NCBI GenBank assembly: GCA_964020085.1
Contig: CAXHUQ010000758.1
Location: forward strand, 1-64,000
From: Micromussa lordhowensis
Taxonomy: Eukaryota; Cnidaria; Anthozoa; Scleractinia; Lobophylliidae
Direction of reading: 5' to 3'
Length of the DNA: 64,000 nucleotides
This document shows positions 36,801-50,000 of this stretch, one piece after another. The notes beneath the pieces were generated by a model. It was not told where the DNA came from and searched no databases. It was given only the letters and a program-made list of their open reading frames with translations. Position numbers and translations under genes: made by a program. Each line of letters begins with the position of its first letter. Within the stretch, counting starts at the first letter, position 1.

Positions 36801-37545
36801 GAGGGTGTCCTTGCCAAATTTGCCATAGCTCGGCTTTGCGGGCACTTTGAAAGATGCGGTTTGCAGCAAAATGTTGTGCTAGGATGGCACTTTAAGTGCA
36901 TTGTAATTAGGAGGTGATAACATTTGCGCCAGGGTGTTTTTTTGTGGCCTTCTTTTGAGGGGAGTTTCCCTTGGTCGCAACTTTGCAGAATTTCAGAAAA
37001 CGCGCGATGAGCGTGTCCTTGCCAAATTTGCCATAGCTCGGCTTTGCGGGCACTTTGAAAGATGCGGTTTGCAGCAAAATGTTATGCTAGGATGGCACTT
37101 TAAGCGCATTGTAATTAGGAGGTGATGGCATTTGCGCCAGGGTGTTTTTTGTGGCCTTCTTTTGAGGGCAGTTTCCCTTGGTCGCAACTTTGCAGAATTT
37201 CAGAAAACGCGCGATGAGGGTGTCCTTGCCAAATTTGCCATAGCTCGGCTTTGCGGGCACTTTGAAAGATGCAGTTTGCAGCAAAATGTTGTGCTAGGAT
37301 GGCACTTTAAGTGCATTGTAATAAGGAGGTGATGGCATTTGCGCCAGGGTGTTTTTTGTGGCCTTCTTTTGAGGGGAGTTTCCCTTGGTCGCAACTTTGC
37401 AGAATTTCAGAAAACGCGCGATGAGGGTGTCCTTGCCAAATTTGCCATAGCACGGCTTTGCGGGCACTTTGAAAGATGCGGTTTGCAGCAAAATGTTGTG
37501 CTAGGATGGCACTTTAAGTGCATGGTAATTAGGAGGTGATGGCAT
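33817..37545 (+). repeat. Ten-monomer HOR (2,071 bp) followed by an eight-monomer derivative (1,658 bp)
   Basis: GTTCCTTG at 33817, CCAAGTTTG at 34024 and CATATTG at 34438 recur 2,071 bp later at 35888, 36095 and 36509. GATAACATTTG copies ending in GTTATGC/AAGCGC occur at 35060 and 36924. The next GTTCCTTG comes only 1,658 bp after 35888, at 37546, so the second unit is two monomers shorter. Copy 34024 has GTGTTGG at its start, which removes a plus-strand stop and creates a 135-codon frame. Confidence 0.85.
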
Positions 37546-39202
37546 TTGCGCCAGGGTGTTCCTTGTGGCCTTTTTTTGAGGGGAGTTTCCCTTGGTCGCA
37601 ACTTTGCAGAATTTCAGAAAACGCGCGATGAGGGTGTCCTTGCCAAATTTGCCATAGCTCGGCTTTGCGGGCACTTTGAAAGATGCGGTTTGCAGCAAAA
37701 TGTTGTGCTAGGATGGCACTTTAAGTGCATTGTAATTAGGAGGTGATGGCATTTGCGCCAGGGTGTTTTTTGTGGCCTTCTTTTGAGGGGAGTTTCCCTT
37801 GGTCGCAACTTTGCAGAATTTCAGAAAACGCGCGATGAGGGTGTCCTTGCCAAGTTTGCCATAGCTCGGCTTTGCGGGCACTTTGAAAGATGCGGTTTGC
37901 AGCAAAATGTTGTGCTAGGATGGCACTTTAAGTGCATTGTAATTAGGAGGTGATGGCATTTGCGCCAGGGTGTTTTTTGTGGCCTTCTTTTGAGGGGAGT
38001 TTCCCTTGGTCGCAACTTTGCAGAATTTCAGAAAACGCGCGATGAGGGTGTCCTTGCCAAATTTGCCATAGCTCGGCTTTGCGGGCACTTTGAAAGATGC
38101 GGTTTGCAGCAAAATGTTGTGCTAGGATGGCACTTTAAGTGCATTGTAATTAAGAGGTGATGGCATTTGCGCCAGGGTGTTTTTTGTGGCCTTCTTTTGA
38201 GGGGAGTTTCCCTTGGTCGCAACTTTGCAGAATTTCAGAAAACGCGCGATGAGGGTGTCCTTGCCAAATTTGCCATAGCTCGGCTTTGCGGGCACTTTGA
38301 AAGATGCGGTTTGCAGCAAAATGTTGTGCTAGGATGGCACTTTAAGTGCATTGTAATTAGGAGGTGATAACATTTGCGCCAGGGTGTTTTTTTGTGGCCT
38401 TCTTTTGAGGGGAGTTTCCCTTGGTCGCAACTTTGCAGAATTTCAGAAAACGCGCGATGAGGGTGTCCTTGCCAAATTTGCCATAGCTCGGCTTTGCGGG
38501 CACTTTGAAAGATGCGGTTTGCAGCAAAATGTTATGCTAGGATGGCACTTTAAGCGCATTGTAATTAGGAGGTGATGGCATTTGCGCCAGGGTGTTTTTT
38601 GTGGCCTTCTTTTGAGGGCAGTTTCCCTTGGTCGCAACTTTGCAGAATTTCAGAAAACGCGCGATGAGGGTGTCCTTGCCAAATTTGCCATAGCTCGGCT
38701 TTGCGGGATCTTTGAAAGATGCAGTTTGCAGCAAAATGTTGTGCTAGGATGGCACTTTAAGTGCATTGTAATTAGGAGGTGATGGCATTTGCGCCAGGGT
38801 GTTTTTTGTGGCCTTCTTTTGAGGGGAGTTTCCCTTGGTCGCAACTTTGCAGAATTTCAGAAAACGCGCGATGAGGGTGTCCTTGCCAAATTTGCCATAG
38901 CTCGGCTTTGCGGGCACTTTGAAAGATGCGGTTTGCAGCAAAATGTTGTGCTAGGATGGCACTTTAAGTGCATTGTAATTAGGAGGTGATGGCATTTGCG
39001 CAAGGGTGTTTTTTGTGGCCTTCTTTTGAGGGGAGTTTCCCTTGGTCGCAACTTTGCAGAATTTCAGAAAACGCGCGATGAGGGTGTCCTTGCCAAATTT
39101 GCCATAGCTCGGCTTTGCGGGCACTTTGAAAGATGCGGTTTGCAGCAAAATGTTGTGCTAGGATAACACTTTAAGTGCATGGTAATTAGGAGGTGATGGC
39201 AT
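37546..39202 (+). repeat. Eight-monomer HOR (1,657 bp), rearranged relative to 35888-37545
   Basis: Its order is GTTCCTTG, CCAAGTTTG, consensus, TTAAGAGG copy (38167), GATAACATTTG with T7 (38374), GAGGGCAG with GATGCAG (38582), consensus and GCGCAAGG (38996). It matches the preceding block, but the CATATTG copy is missing and an extra copy lies before the next GTTCCTTG. The TTAAGAGG-to-GAGGGCAG trio is shared with 36717-37338 at an offset of 1,450 bp. Confidence 0.82.
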
Positions 39203-40237
39203 TTGCGCCAGGGTGTTCCTTGTGGCCTTTTTTTGAGGGGAGTTTCCCTTGGTCGCAACTTTGCAGAATTTCAGAAAACGCGCGATGAGGGTGTCCTTGC
39301 CAAATTTGCCATAGCACGGCTTTGCGGGCACTTTGAAAGATGCGGTTTGCAGCAAAATGTTGTGCTAGGATGGCACTTTAGGTGCATTGTAATTAGGAGG
39401 TGATAACATTTGCGCCAGGGTGTTTTTTGTGGCCTTCTTTTGAGGGGAGTTTCCCTTGGTCGCAACTTTGCAGAATTTCAGAAAACGCGCGATGAGGGTG
39501 TCCTTGCCAAATTTGCCATAGCTCGGCTTTGCGGGCACTTTGAAAGATGCGGTTTGCAGCAAAATGTTGTGCTAGGATGGCACTTTAAGTGCATTGTAAT
39601 TAGGAGGTGATGGCATTTGCGCAAGGGTGTTTTTTGTGGCCTTCTTTTGAGGGGAGTTTCCCTTGGTCGCAACTTTGCAGAATTTCAGAAAACGCGCGAT
39701 GAGGGTGTCCTTGCCAAATTTGCCATAGCTCGGCTTTGCGGGCACTTTGAAAGATGCGGTTTGCAGCAAAATGTTGTGCTAGGATAACACTTTAAGTGCA
39801 TGGTAATTAGGAGGTGATGGCATTTGCGCCAGGGTGTTCCTTGTGGCCTTTTTTTGAGGGGAGTTTCCCTTGGTCGCAACTTTGCAGAATTTCAGAAAAC
39901 GCGCGATGAGGGTGTCCTTGCCAAATTTGCCATAGCACGGCTTTGCGGGCACTTTGAAAGATGCGGTTTGCAGCAAAATGTTGTGCTAGGATGGCACTTT
40001 AGGTGCATTGTAATTAGGAGGTGATAACATTTGCGCCAGGGTGTTTTTTGTGGCCTTCTTTTGAGGGGAGTTTCCCTTGGTCGCAACTTTGCAGAATTTC
40101 AGAAAACGCGCGATGAGGGTGTCCTTGCCAAATTTGCCATAGCTCGGCTTTGCGGGCACTTTGAAAGATGCGGTTTGCAGCAAAATGTTGTGCTAGGATG
40201 GCACTTTAAGTGCATTGTAATTAGGAGGTGATGGCAT
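38996..40237 (+). repeat. Two tandem copies of a three-monomer HOR (621 bp)
   Basis: The unit is GCGCAAGG with GGATAACAC (38996), GTTCCTTG with ATAGCACGG and TTTAGGTGC (39203), and GATAACATTTG (39410). It is repeated exactly from 39617. By eye the two units carry the same variants. Confidence 0.9.
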
Positions 40238-43138
40238 TTGCGCCAGGGTGTTTTTTGTGGCCTTCTTTTGAGGGGAGTTTCCCTTGGTCGCAACTTTGCA
40301 GAATTTCAGAAAACGCGCGATGAGGGTGTCCTTGCCAAATTTGCCATAGCTCGGCTTTGCGGGCACTTTGAAAGATGCGGTTTGCAGCAAAATGTTGTGC
40401 TAGGATGGCACTTTAAGTGCATTGTACTTAGGAGGTGATGGCATATTGCGCCAGGGAGTTCCTTGTGGCCTTCTTTTGAGGGGAGTTTCCCTTGGTCGCA
40501 ACTTTGCAGAATTTCAGAAAACGCGCGATGAGGGTGTCCTTGCCAAATTTGCCATAGCTCGGCTTTGCGGGCACTTTGAAAGATGCGGTTTGCAGCAAAA
40601 TGTTATGCTAGGATGGCACTTTAAGCGCATTGTAATTAGGAGGTGATGGCATTTGCGCCACGGTGTTTTTTGTGGCCTTCTTTTGAGGGGAGTTTCCCTT
40701 GGTCGCAACTTTGCAGAATTTCAGAAAACGCGCGATGAGGGTGTCCTTGCCAAATTTGCCATAGCTCGGCTTTGCGGGCACTTTGAAAGATGCGGTTTGC
40801 AGCAAAATGTTGTGCTAGGATGGCACTTTAAGTGCATTGTAATTAGGAGGTGATGGCATTTGCGCCAGGGTGTTTTTTTGTGGCCTTCTTTTGAGGGGAG
40901 TTTCCCTTGGTCGCAACTTTGCAGAATTTCAGAAAACGCGCGATGAGGGTGTCCTTGCCAAATTTGCCATAGCTCGGCTTTGCGGGCACTTTGAAAGATG
41001 CGGTTTGCAGCAAAATGTTATGCTAGGATGGCACTTTAAGCGCATTGTAATTAGGAGGTGATGGCATTTGCGCAAGGGTGTTTTTTGTGGCCTTCTTTTG
41101 AGGGCAGTTTCCCTTGGTCGCAACTTTGCAGAATTTCAGAAAACGCGCGATGAGGGTGTCCTTGCCAAATTTGCCATAGCTCGGCTTTGCGGGCACTTTG
41201 AAAGATGCGGTTTGCAGCAAAATGTTGTGCTAGGATAACACTTTAAGTGCATGGTAATTAGGAGGTGATGGCATTTGCGCCAGGGTGTTCCTTGTGGCCT
41301 TTTTTTGAAGAGAGATTCCCTTGGTCGCAACTTTGCAGAATTTCAGAAAACGCGCGATGAGGGTGTCCTTGCCAAATTTGCCATAGCACGGCTTTGCGGG
41401 CACTTTGAAAGATGCGGTTTGCAGCAAAATGTTGTGCTAGGATGGCACTTTAGGTGCATTGTAATTAGGAGGTGCTGGCATTTGCGCCAGGGTGTTTTTT
41501 GTGGCCTTCTTTTGAGGGGAGTTTCCCTTGGTCGCAACTTTGCAGAATTTCAGAAAACGCGCGATGAGGGTGTCCTTGCCAAATTTGCCATAGCTCGGCT
41601 TTGCGGGCACTTTGAAAGATGCGGTTTGCAGCAAAATGTTGTGCTAGGATGGCACTTTAAGTGCATTGTAATTAGGAGGTGATGGCATTTGCGCAAGGGT
41701 GTTTTTTGTGGCCTTCTTTTGAGGGGAGTTTCCCTTGGTCGCAACTTTGCAGAATTTCAGAAAACGCGCGATGAGGGTGTCCTTGCCAAATTTGCCATAG
41801 CTCGGCTTTGCGGGCACTTTGAAAGATGCGGTTTGCAGCAAAATGTTGTGCTAGGATAACACTTTAAGTGCATGGTAATTAGGAGGTGATGGCATTTGCG
41901 CCAGGGTGTTCCTTGTGGCCTTTTTTTGAGGGGAGTTTCCCTTGGTCGCAACTTTGCAGAATTTCAGAAAACGCGCGATGAGGGTGTCCTTGCCAAATTT
42001 GCCATAGCACGGCTTTGCGGGCACTTTGAAAGATGCGGTTTGCAGCAAAATGTTGTGCTAGGATGGCACTTTAGGTGCATTGTAATTAGGAGGTGATAAC
42101 ATTTGCGCCAGGGTGTTTTTTGTGGCCTTCTTTTGAGGGGAGTTTCCCTTGGTCGCAACTTTGCAGAATTTCAGAAAACGCGCGATGAGGGTGTCCTTGC
42201 CAAATTTGCCATAGCTCGGCTTTGCGGGCACTTTGAAAGATGCGGTTTGCAGCAAAATGTTGTGCTAGGATGGCACTTTAAGTGCATTGTAATTAGGAGG
42301 TGATGGCATTTGCGCCAGGGTGTTTTTTGTGGCCTTCTTTTGAGGGGAGTTTCCCTTGGTCGCAACTTTGCAGAATTTCAGAAAACGCGCGATGAGGGTG
42401 TCCTTGCCAAATTTGCCATAGCTCGGCGTTGCGGGCACTTTGAAAGATGCGGTTTGCAGCAAAATGTTGTGCTAGGATGGCACTTTAAGTGCATTGTACT
42501 TAGGAGGTGATGGCATATTGCGCCAGGGTGTTCCTTGTGGCCTTCTTTTGAGGGGAGTTTCCCTTGGTCGCAACTTTGCAGAATTTCAGAAAACGCGCGA
42601 TGAGGGTGTCCTTGCCAAATTTGCCATAGCTCGGCTTTGCGGGCACTTTGAAAGATGCGGTTTGCAGCAAAATGTTATGCTAGGATGGCACTTTAAGCGC
42701 ATTGTAATTAGGAGGTGATGGCATTTGCGCCACGGTGTTTTTTGTGGCCTTCTTTTGAGGGGAGTTTCCCTTGGTCGCAACTTTGCAGAATTTCAGAAAA
42801 CGCGCGATGAGGGTGTCCTTGCCAAATTTGCCATAGCTCGGCTTTGCGGGCACTTTGAAAGATGCGGTTTGCAGCAAAATGTTGTGCTAGGATGGCACTT
42901 TAAGTGCATTGTAATTAGGAGGTGATGGCATTTGCGCCAGGGTGTTTTTTGTGGCCTTCTTTTGAGGGGAGTTTCCCTTGGTCGCAACTTTGCAGAATTT
43001 CAGAAAACGCGCGATGAGGGTGTCCTTGCCAAATTTGCCATAGCTCGGCTTTGCGGGCACTTTGAAAGATGCGGTTTGCAGCAAAATGTTGTGCTAGGAT
43101 GGCACTTTAAGTGCATTGTAATTAGGAGGTGATGGCAT
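39617..43138 (+). repeat. Ten-monomer HOR (2,072 bp), one full copy and seven monomers of a second
   Basis: GCGCAAGG/GGATAACAC (39617), GTTCCTTG/AGCACGG (39824), GATAACA (40031), near-consensus (40238), CATATTG/GTTCCTTG (40445) and GCGCCACGG (40653) recur at 41689, 41896, 42103, 42310, 42517 and 42725. The offset is 2,072 bp, ten monomers plus two inserted bases. The copy at 41275 instead carries TTGAAGAGAGATTCCC, a cluster of changes shared only with 43761. Confidence 0.88.
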
Positions 43139-46100
43139 TTGCGCAAGGGTGTTTTTTGTGGCCTTCTTTTGAGGGGAGTTTCCCTTGGTCGCAACTTTGC
43201 AGAATTTCAGAAAACGCGCGATGAGGGTGTCCTTGCCAAGTTTGCCATAGCTCGGCTTTGCGGGCACTTTGAAAGATGCGGTTTGCAGCAAAATGTTGTG
43301 CTAGGATGGCACTTTAAGTGCATTGTAATTAGGAGGTGATGGCATTTGCGCCAGGGTGTTTTTTGTGGCCTTCTTTTGAGGGGAGTTTCCCTTGGTCGCA
43401 ACTTTGCAGAATTTCAGAAAACGCGCGATGAGGGTGTCCTTGCCAAATTTGCCATAGCTCGGCTTTGCGGGCACTTTGAAAGATGCGGTTTGCAGCAAAA
43501 TGTTGTGCTAGGATGGCACTTTAAGTGCATTGTACTTAGGAGGTGATGGTATATTGCGCCAGGGTGTTTTTTGTGGCCTTCTTTTGAGGGGAGTTTCCCT
43601 TGGTCGCAACTTTGCAGAATTTCAGAAAACGCGCGATGAGGGTGTCCTTGCCAAATTTGCCATAGCTCGGCTTTGCGGGCACTTTGAAAGATGCGGTTTG
43701 CAGCAAAATGTTGTGCTAGGATGGCACTTTAAGTGCATTGTAATTAGGAGGTGATGGCATTTGCACCAGGGTGCTTTTTGTGGCCTTCTTTTGAAGAGAG
43801 ATTCCCTTGGTCGCAACTTTGCAGAATTACAGAAAACGCGCGATGAGGGTGTCCTTGCCAAATTTGCCATAGCTCGGCTTTGCGGGCACTTTGAAAGATG
43901 CGGTTTGCAGCAAAATGTTGTGCTAGGATGGCACTTTAAGTGCATGGTAATTAGGAGGTGCTGGCATTTGCGCCAGGGTGTTTTTTGTGGCCTTCTTTTG
44001 AGGGGAGTTTCCCTTGGTCGCAACTTTGCAGAATTTCAGAAAACGCGCGATGAGGGTGTCCTTGCCAAATTTGCCATAGCTCGGCTTTGCGGGCACTTTG
44101 AAAGATGCGGTTTGCAGCAAAATGTCGTGCTAGGATGGCACTTTAAGTGCATTGTAATTAAGAGGTGATGGCATTTGCGCCAGGGTGTTTTTTGTGGCCT
44201 TCTTTTGAGGGGAGTTTTCCTTGGTCGCAACTTTGCAGAATTTCAGAAAACGCGCGATGAGGGTGTCCTTGCCAAATTTGCCATAGCTCGGCTTTGCGGG
44301 CACTTTGAAAGATGCCGTTTGCAGCAAAATGTTGTGCTAGGATGGCACTTTAAGTGCATTGTAATTACGAGGTGATGGCATTTGCGCCAGGGTGTTTTTT
44401 GTGGCCTTCTTTTGAGGGGAGTTTTCCTTGGTCGCAACTTTGCAGAATTTCAGAAAACGCGCGATGAGGGTGTCCTTGCCAAATTTGCCATAGCTCGGCT
44501 TTGCGGGCACTTTGAAAGATGCGGTTTGCAGCAAAATGTTGTGCTAGGATGGCACTTTAAGTGCATTGTAATTAGGAGGTGATGGCATTTGCGCCAGGGT
44601 GTTTTTTGTGGCCTTCTTTTGAGGGGAGTTTTCCTTGGTCGCAACTTTGCAGAATTTCAGAAAACGCGCGATGAGGGTGTCCTTGCCAAATTTGCCATAG
44701 CTCGGCTTTGCGGGCACTTTGAAAGATGCAGTTTGCAGCAAAATGTTGTGCTAGGATGGCACTTTAAGTGCATTGTAATTAGGAGGTGATGGCATTTGCG
44801 CCAGGGTGTTTTTTGTGGCCTTCTTTTGAGGGGAGTTTCCCTTGGTCGCAACTTTGCAGAATTTCAGAAAACGCGCGATGAGGGTGTCCTTGCCAAATTT
44901 GCCATAGCTCGGCTTTGCGGGCACTTTGAAAGATGCGGTTTGCAGCAAAATGTTGTGCTAGGATGGCACTTTAAGTGCATTGTAATTAGGAGGTGATGGC
45001 ATTTGCGCCAGGGTGTTTTTTGTGGCCTTCTTTTGAGGGGAGTTTCCCTTGGTCGCAACTTTGCAGAATTTCAGAAAACGCGCGATGAGGGTGTCCTTGC
45101 CAAATTTGCCATAGCTCGGCTTTGCGGGCACTTTGAAAGATGCGGTTTGCAGCAAAATGTTGTGCTAGGATGGCACTTTAAGTGCATTGTAATTAGGAGG
45201 TGATGGCATTTGCGCCAGGGTGTTTTTTGTGGCCTTCTTTTGAGGGGAGTTTCCCTTGGTCGCAACTTTGCAGAATTTCAGAAAACGCGCGATGAGGGTG
45301 TCCTTGCCAAATTTGCCATAGCTCGGCTTTGCGGGCACTTTGAAAGATGCGGTTTGCAGCAAAATGTTGTGCTAGGATGGCACTTTAAGTGCATTGTAAT
45401 TAGGAGGTGATGGCATTTGCACCAGGGTGTTTTTTGTGGCCTTCTTTTGAGGGGAGTTTCCCTTGGTCGCAACTTTGCAGAATTTCAGAAAACGCGCGAT
45501 GAGGGTGTCCTTGCCAAATTTGCCATAGCTCGGCTTTGCGGGCACTTTGAAAGATGCGGTTTGCAGCAAAATGTTGTGCTAGGATGGCACTTTAAGTGCA
45601 TTGTAATTAAGAGGTGATGGCATTTGCGCCAGGGTGTTTTTTGTGGCCTTCTTTTGAGGGGAGTTTCCCTTGGTCGCAACTTTGCAGAATTTCAGAAAAC
45701 GCGCGATGAGGGTGTCCTTGCCAAATTTGCCATAGCTCGGCTTTGCGGGCACTTTGAAAGATGCGGTTTGCAGCAAAATGTTGTGCTAGGATGGCACTTT
45801 AAGTGCATTGTAATTAGGAGGTGATGGCATTTGCACCAGGGTGTTTTTTGTGGCCTTCTTTTGAGGGGAGTTTCCCTTGGTCGCAACTTTGCAGAATTTC
45901 AGAAAACGCGCGATGAGGGTGTCCTTGCCAAATTTGCCATAGCTCGGCTTTGCGGGCACTTTGAAAGATGCGGTTTGCAGCAAAATGTTGTGCTAGGATG
46001 GCACTTTAAGTGCATTGTAATTAGGAGGTGATGGCATTTGCGCCAGGGTGTTTTTTGTGGCCTTCTTTTGAGGGGAGTTTCCCTTGGTCGCAACTTTGCA

Positions 46101-47072
46101 GAATTTCAGAAAACGCGCGATGAGGGTGTCCTTGCCAAATTTGCCATAGCTCGGCTTTGCGGGCACTTTGAAAGATGCGGTTTGCAGCAAAATGTTGTGC
46201 TAGGATGGCACTTTAAGTGCATTGTAATTAGGAGCTGATGGCATTTGCGCCAGGGTGTTTTTTGTGGCCTTCTTTTGAGGGGAGTTTCCCTTGGTCGCAA
46301 CTTTGCAGAATTTCAAAAAACGCGCGATGAGGGTGTCCTTGCCAAATTTGCCATAGCTCGGCTTTGCGGGCACTTTGAAAGATGCGGTTTGCAGCAAAAT
46401 GTTGTGCTAGGATGGCACTTTAAGTGCATTGTAATTAGGAGGTGATGGCATTTGCGCCAGGGTGTTTTTTGTGGCCTTCTTTTGAGGGGAGTTTCCCTTG
46501 GTCGCAACTTTGCAGAATTTCAGAAAACGCGCGATGAGGGTGTCCTTGCCAAATTTGCCATAGCTCGGCTTTGCGGGCACTTTGAAAGATGCGGTTTGCA
46601 GCAAAATGTTGTGCTAGGATGGCACTTTAAGTGCATGGTAATTAGGAGGTGATGGCATTTGCGCCAGGGTGTTTTTTGTGGCCTTCTTTTGAGGGGAGTT
46701 TCCCTTGGTCGCAACTTTGCAGAATTTCAGAAAACAAGCGATGAGGGTGTCCTTGCCAAATTTGCCATAGCTCGGCTTTGCGGGCACTTTGAAAGATGCG
46801 GTTTGCAGCAAAATGTCGTGCTAGGATGGCACTTTAAGTGCATTGTAATTAAGAGGTGATGGCATTTGCGCCAGGGTGTTTTTTGTGGCCTTCTTTTGAG
46901 GGGAGTTTCCCTTGGTCGCAACTTTGCAGAATTTCAGAAAACGCGCGATGAGGGTGTCCTTGCCAAATTTGCCATAGCTCGGCTTTGCGGGCACTTTGAA
47001 AGATGCGGTTTGCAGCAAAATGTTGTGCTAGGATGGCACTTTAAGTGCATTGTAATTAGGAGGTGATGGCAT

Positions 47073-50000
47073 TTGCGCCAGGGTGTTTTTTGTGGCCTTC
47101 TTTTGAGGGGAGTTTCCCTTGGTCGCAACTTTGCAGAATTTCAGAAAACGCGCGATAAGGGTGTCCTTGCCAAATTTGCCATAGCTCGGCTTTGCGGGCA
47201 CTTTGAAAGATGCCGTTTGCAGCAAAATGTTGTGCTAGGATGGCACTTTAACTGCATTGTAATTAGGAGGTGATGGCATTTGCGCCAGGGTGTTTTTTGT
47301 GGCCTTCTTTTGAGGGGAGTTTCCCTTGGTCGCAACTTTGCAGAATTTCAGAAAACGCGCGATGAGGGTGTCCTTGCCAAATTTGCCATAGCTCGGCTTT
47401 GCGGGCACTTTGAAAGATGCGGTTTGCAGCAAAATGTTGTGCTAGGATGGCACTTTATGTGCATTGTAATTAGGAGGTGATGGCATTTGCGCCAGGGTGT
47501 TTTTTGTGGCCTTCTTTTGAGGGGAGTTTCCCTTGGTCGCAACTTTGCAGAATTTCAGAAAACGCGCGATGAGGGTGTCCTTGCCAAATTTGCCATAGCT
47601 CGGCTTTGCGGGCACTTTGAAAGATGCGGTTTGCAGCAAAATGTTGTGCTAGGATGGCACTTTAAGTGCATTGTAATTAGGAGGTGATGGCATTTGCGCC
47701 AGGGTGTTTTTTGTGGCCTTCTTTTGAGGGGAGTTTCCCTTGGTCGCAACTTTGCAGAATTTCAGAAAACGCGCGATGAGGGTGTCCTTGCCAAATTTGC
47801 CATAGCTCGGCTTTGCGGGCACTTTGAAAGATGCGGTTTGCAGCAAAATGTTGTGCTAGGATGGCACTTTAAGTGCATTGTAATTTAGGAGGTGATGGCA
47901 TTTGCGCCAGGGTGTTTTTTGTGGCCTTCTTTTGAGGGGAGTTTCCCTTGGTCGCAACTTTGCAGAATTTCAGAAAACTGGCGATGAGGGTGTCCTTGCC
48001 AAATTTGCCATAGCTCGGCTTTGCGGGCACTTTGAAAGATGCGGTTTGCAGCAAAACGTTGTGCTAGGATGGCACTTTAAGTGCATTGTAATTAGGAGGT
48101 GATGGCATTTGCGCCAGGGTGTTTTTTGTGGCCTTCTTTTGAGGGGAGTTTCCCTTGGTCGCAACTTTGCAGAATTTCAGAAAACGCGCGATGAGGGTGT
48201 CCTTGCCAAATTTGCCATAGCTCGGCTTTGCGGGCACTTTGAAAGATGCAGTTTGCAGCAAAATGTTGTGCTAGGATGGCACTTTAAGTGCATTGTAATT
48301 AGGAGGTGATGGCATTTGCGCCAGGGTGTTTTTTGTGGCCTTCTTTTGAGGGGAGTTTCCCTTGGTCGCAACTTTGCAGAATTTCAGAAAACGCGCGATG
48401 AGGGTGTCCTTGCCAAATTTGCCATAGCTCGGCTTTGCGGGCACTTTGAAAGATGCGGTTTGCAGCAAAATGTTGTGCTAGGATGGCACTTTAAGTGCAT
48501 TGTAATTAGGAGGTGATGGCATTTGCGCTAGGGTGTTTTTTGTGGCCTTCTTTTGAGGGGAGTTTCCCTTGGTCGCAACTTTGCAGAATTTCAGAAAACG
48601 CGCGATGAGGGTGTCCTTGCCAAATTTGCCATAGCTCGGCTTTGCGGGCACTTTGAAAGATGCGGTTTGCAGCAAAATGTTGTGCTAGGATGGCACTTTA
48701 AGTGCATTGTAATTAGGAGGTGATGGCATTTGCGCCAGGGTGTTTTTTGTGGCCTTCTTTTGAGGGGAGTTTCCCTTGGTCGCAACTTTGCAGAATTTCA
48801 GAAAACGCGCGATGAGGGTGTCCTTGCCAAATTTGCCATAGCTCGCCTTTGCGGGCACTTTGAAAGATGCGGTTTGCAGCAAAATGTTGTGCTAGGATGG
48901 CACTTTAAGTGCATTGTAATTAGGAGGTGATGGCATTTGCGCCAGGGTGTTTTTTGTGGCCTTCTTTTGAGGGGAGTTTCCCTTGGTCGCAACTTTGCAG
49001 AATTTCAGAAAACGCGCGATGAGGGTGTCCTTGCCAAATTTGCCATAGCTCGGCTTTGCGGGCACTTTGAAAGATGCGGTTTGCAGCAAAATGTTGTGCT
49101 AGGATAGCACTTTAAGTGCATTGTAATTAGGAGGTGATGGCATTTGCGCCAGGGTGTTTTTTGTGGCCTTCTTTTGAGGGGAGTTTCCCTTGGTCGCAAC
49201 TTTGCAGAATTTCAGAAAACGCGCGATGAGGGTGTCCTTGCCAAATTTGCCATAGCTCGGCTTTGCGGGCACTTTGAAAGATGCGGTTTGCAGCAAAATG
49301 TTGTGCTAGGATGGCACTTTAAGTGCATTGTAATTAGGAGGTGATGGCATTTGCGCCAGGGTGTTTTTTGTGGCCTTCTTTTGAGGGGAGTTTCCCTTGG
49401 TCGCAACTTTGCAGAATTTCAGAAAACGCGCGATGAGGGTGTCCTTGCCAAATTTGCCATAGCTCGGCTTTGCGGGCACTTTGAAAGATGCGGTTTGCAG
49501 CAAAATGTTGTGCTAGGATAGCACTTTAAGTGCATTGTAATTAGGAGGTGATGGCATTTGCGCCAGGGTGTTTTTTGTGGCCTTCTTTTGAGGGGAGTTT
49601 CCCTTGGTCGCAACTTTGCAGAATTTCAGAAAACGCGCGATGAGGGTGTCCTTGCCAAATTTGCCATAGCTCGGCTTTGCGGGCACTTTGAAAGATGCGG
49701 TTTGCAGCAAAATGTTGTGCTAGGATGGCACTTTAAGTGCATTGTAATTAGGAGGTGATGGCATTTGCGCCAGGGGTTTTTTTGTGGCCTTCTTTTGAGG
49801 GGAGTTTCCCTTGGTCGCAACTTTGCAGAATTTCAGAAAACGCGCGATGAGGGTGTCCTTGCCAAATTTGCCATAGCTCGGCTTTGCGGGCACTTTGAAA
49901 GATGCGGTTTGCAGCAAAATGTTGTGCTAGGATGGCACTTTAAGTGCATTGTAATTAGGAGGTGATGGCATTTGCGCCAGGGTGTTTTTTGTGGCCTTCT

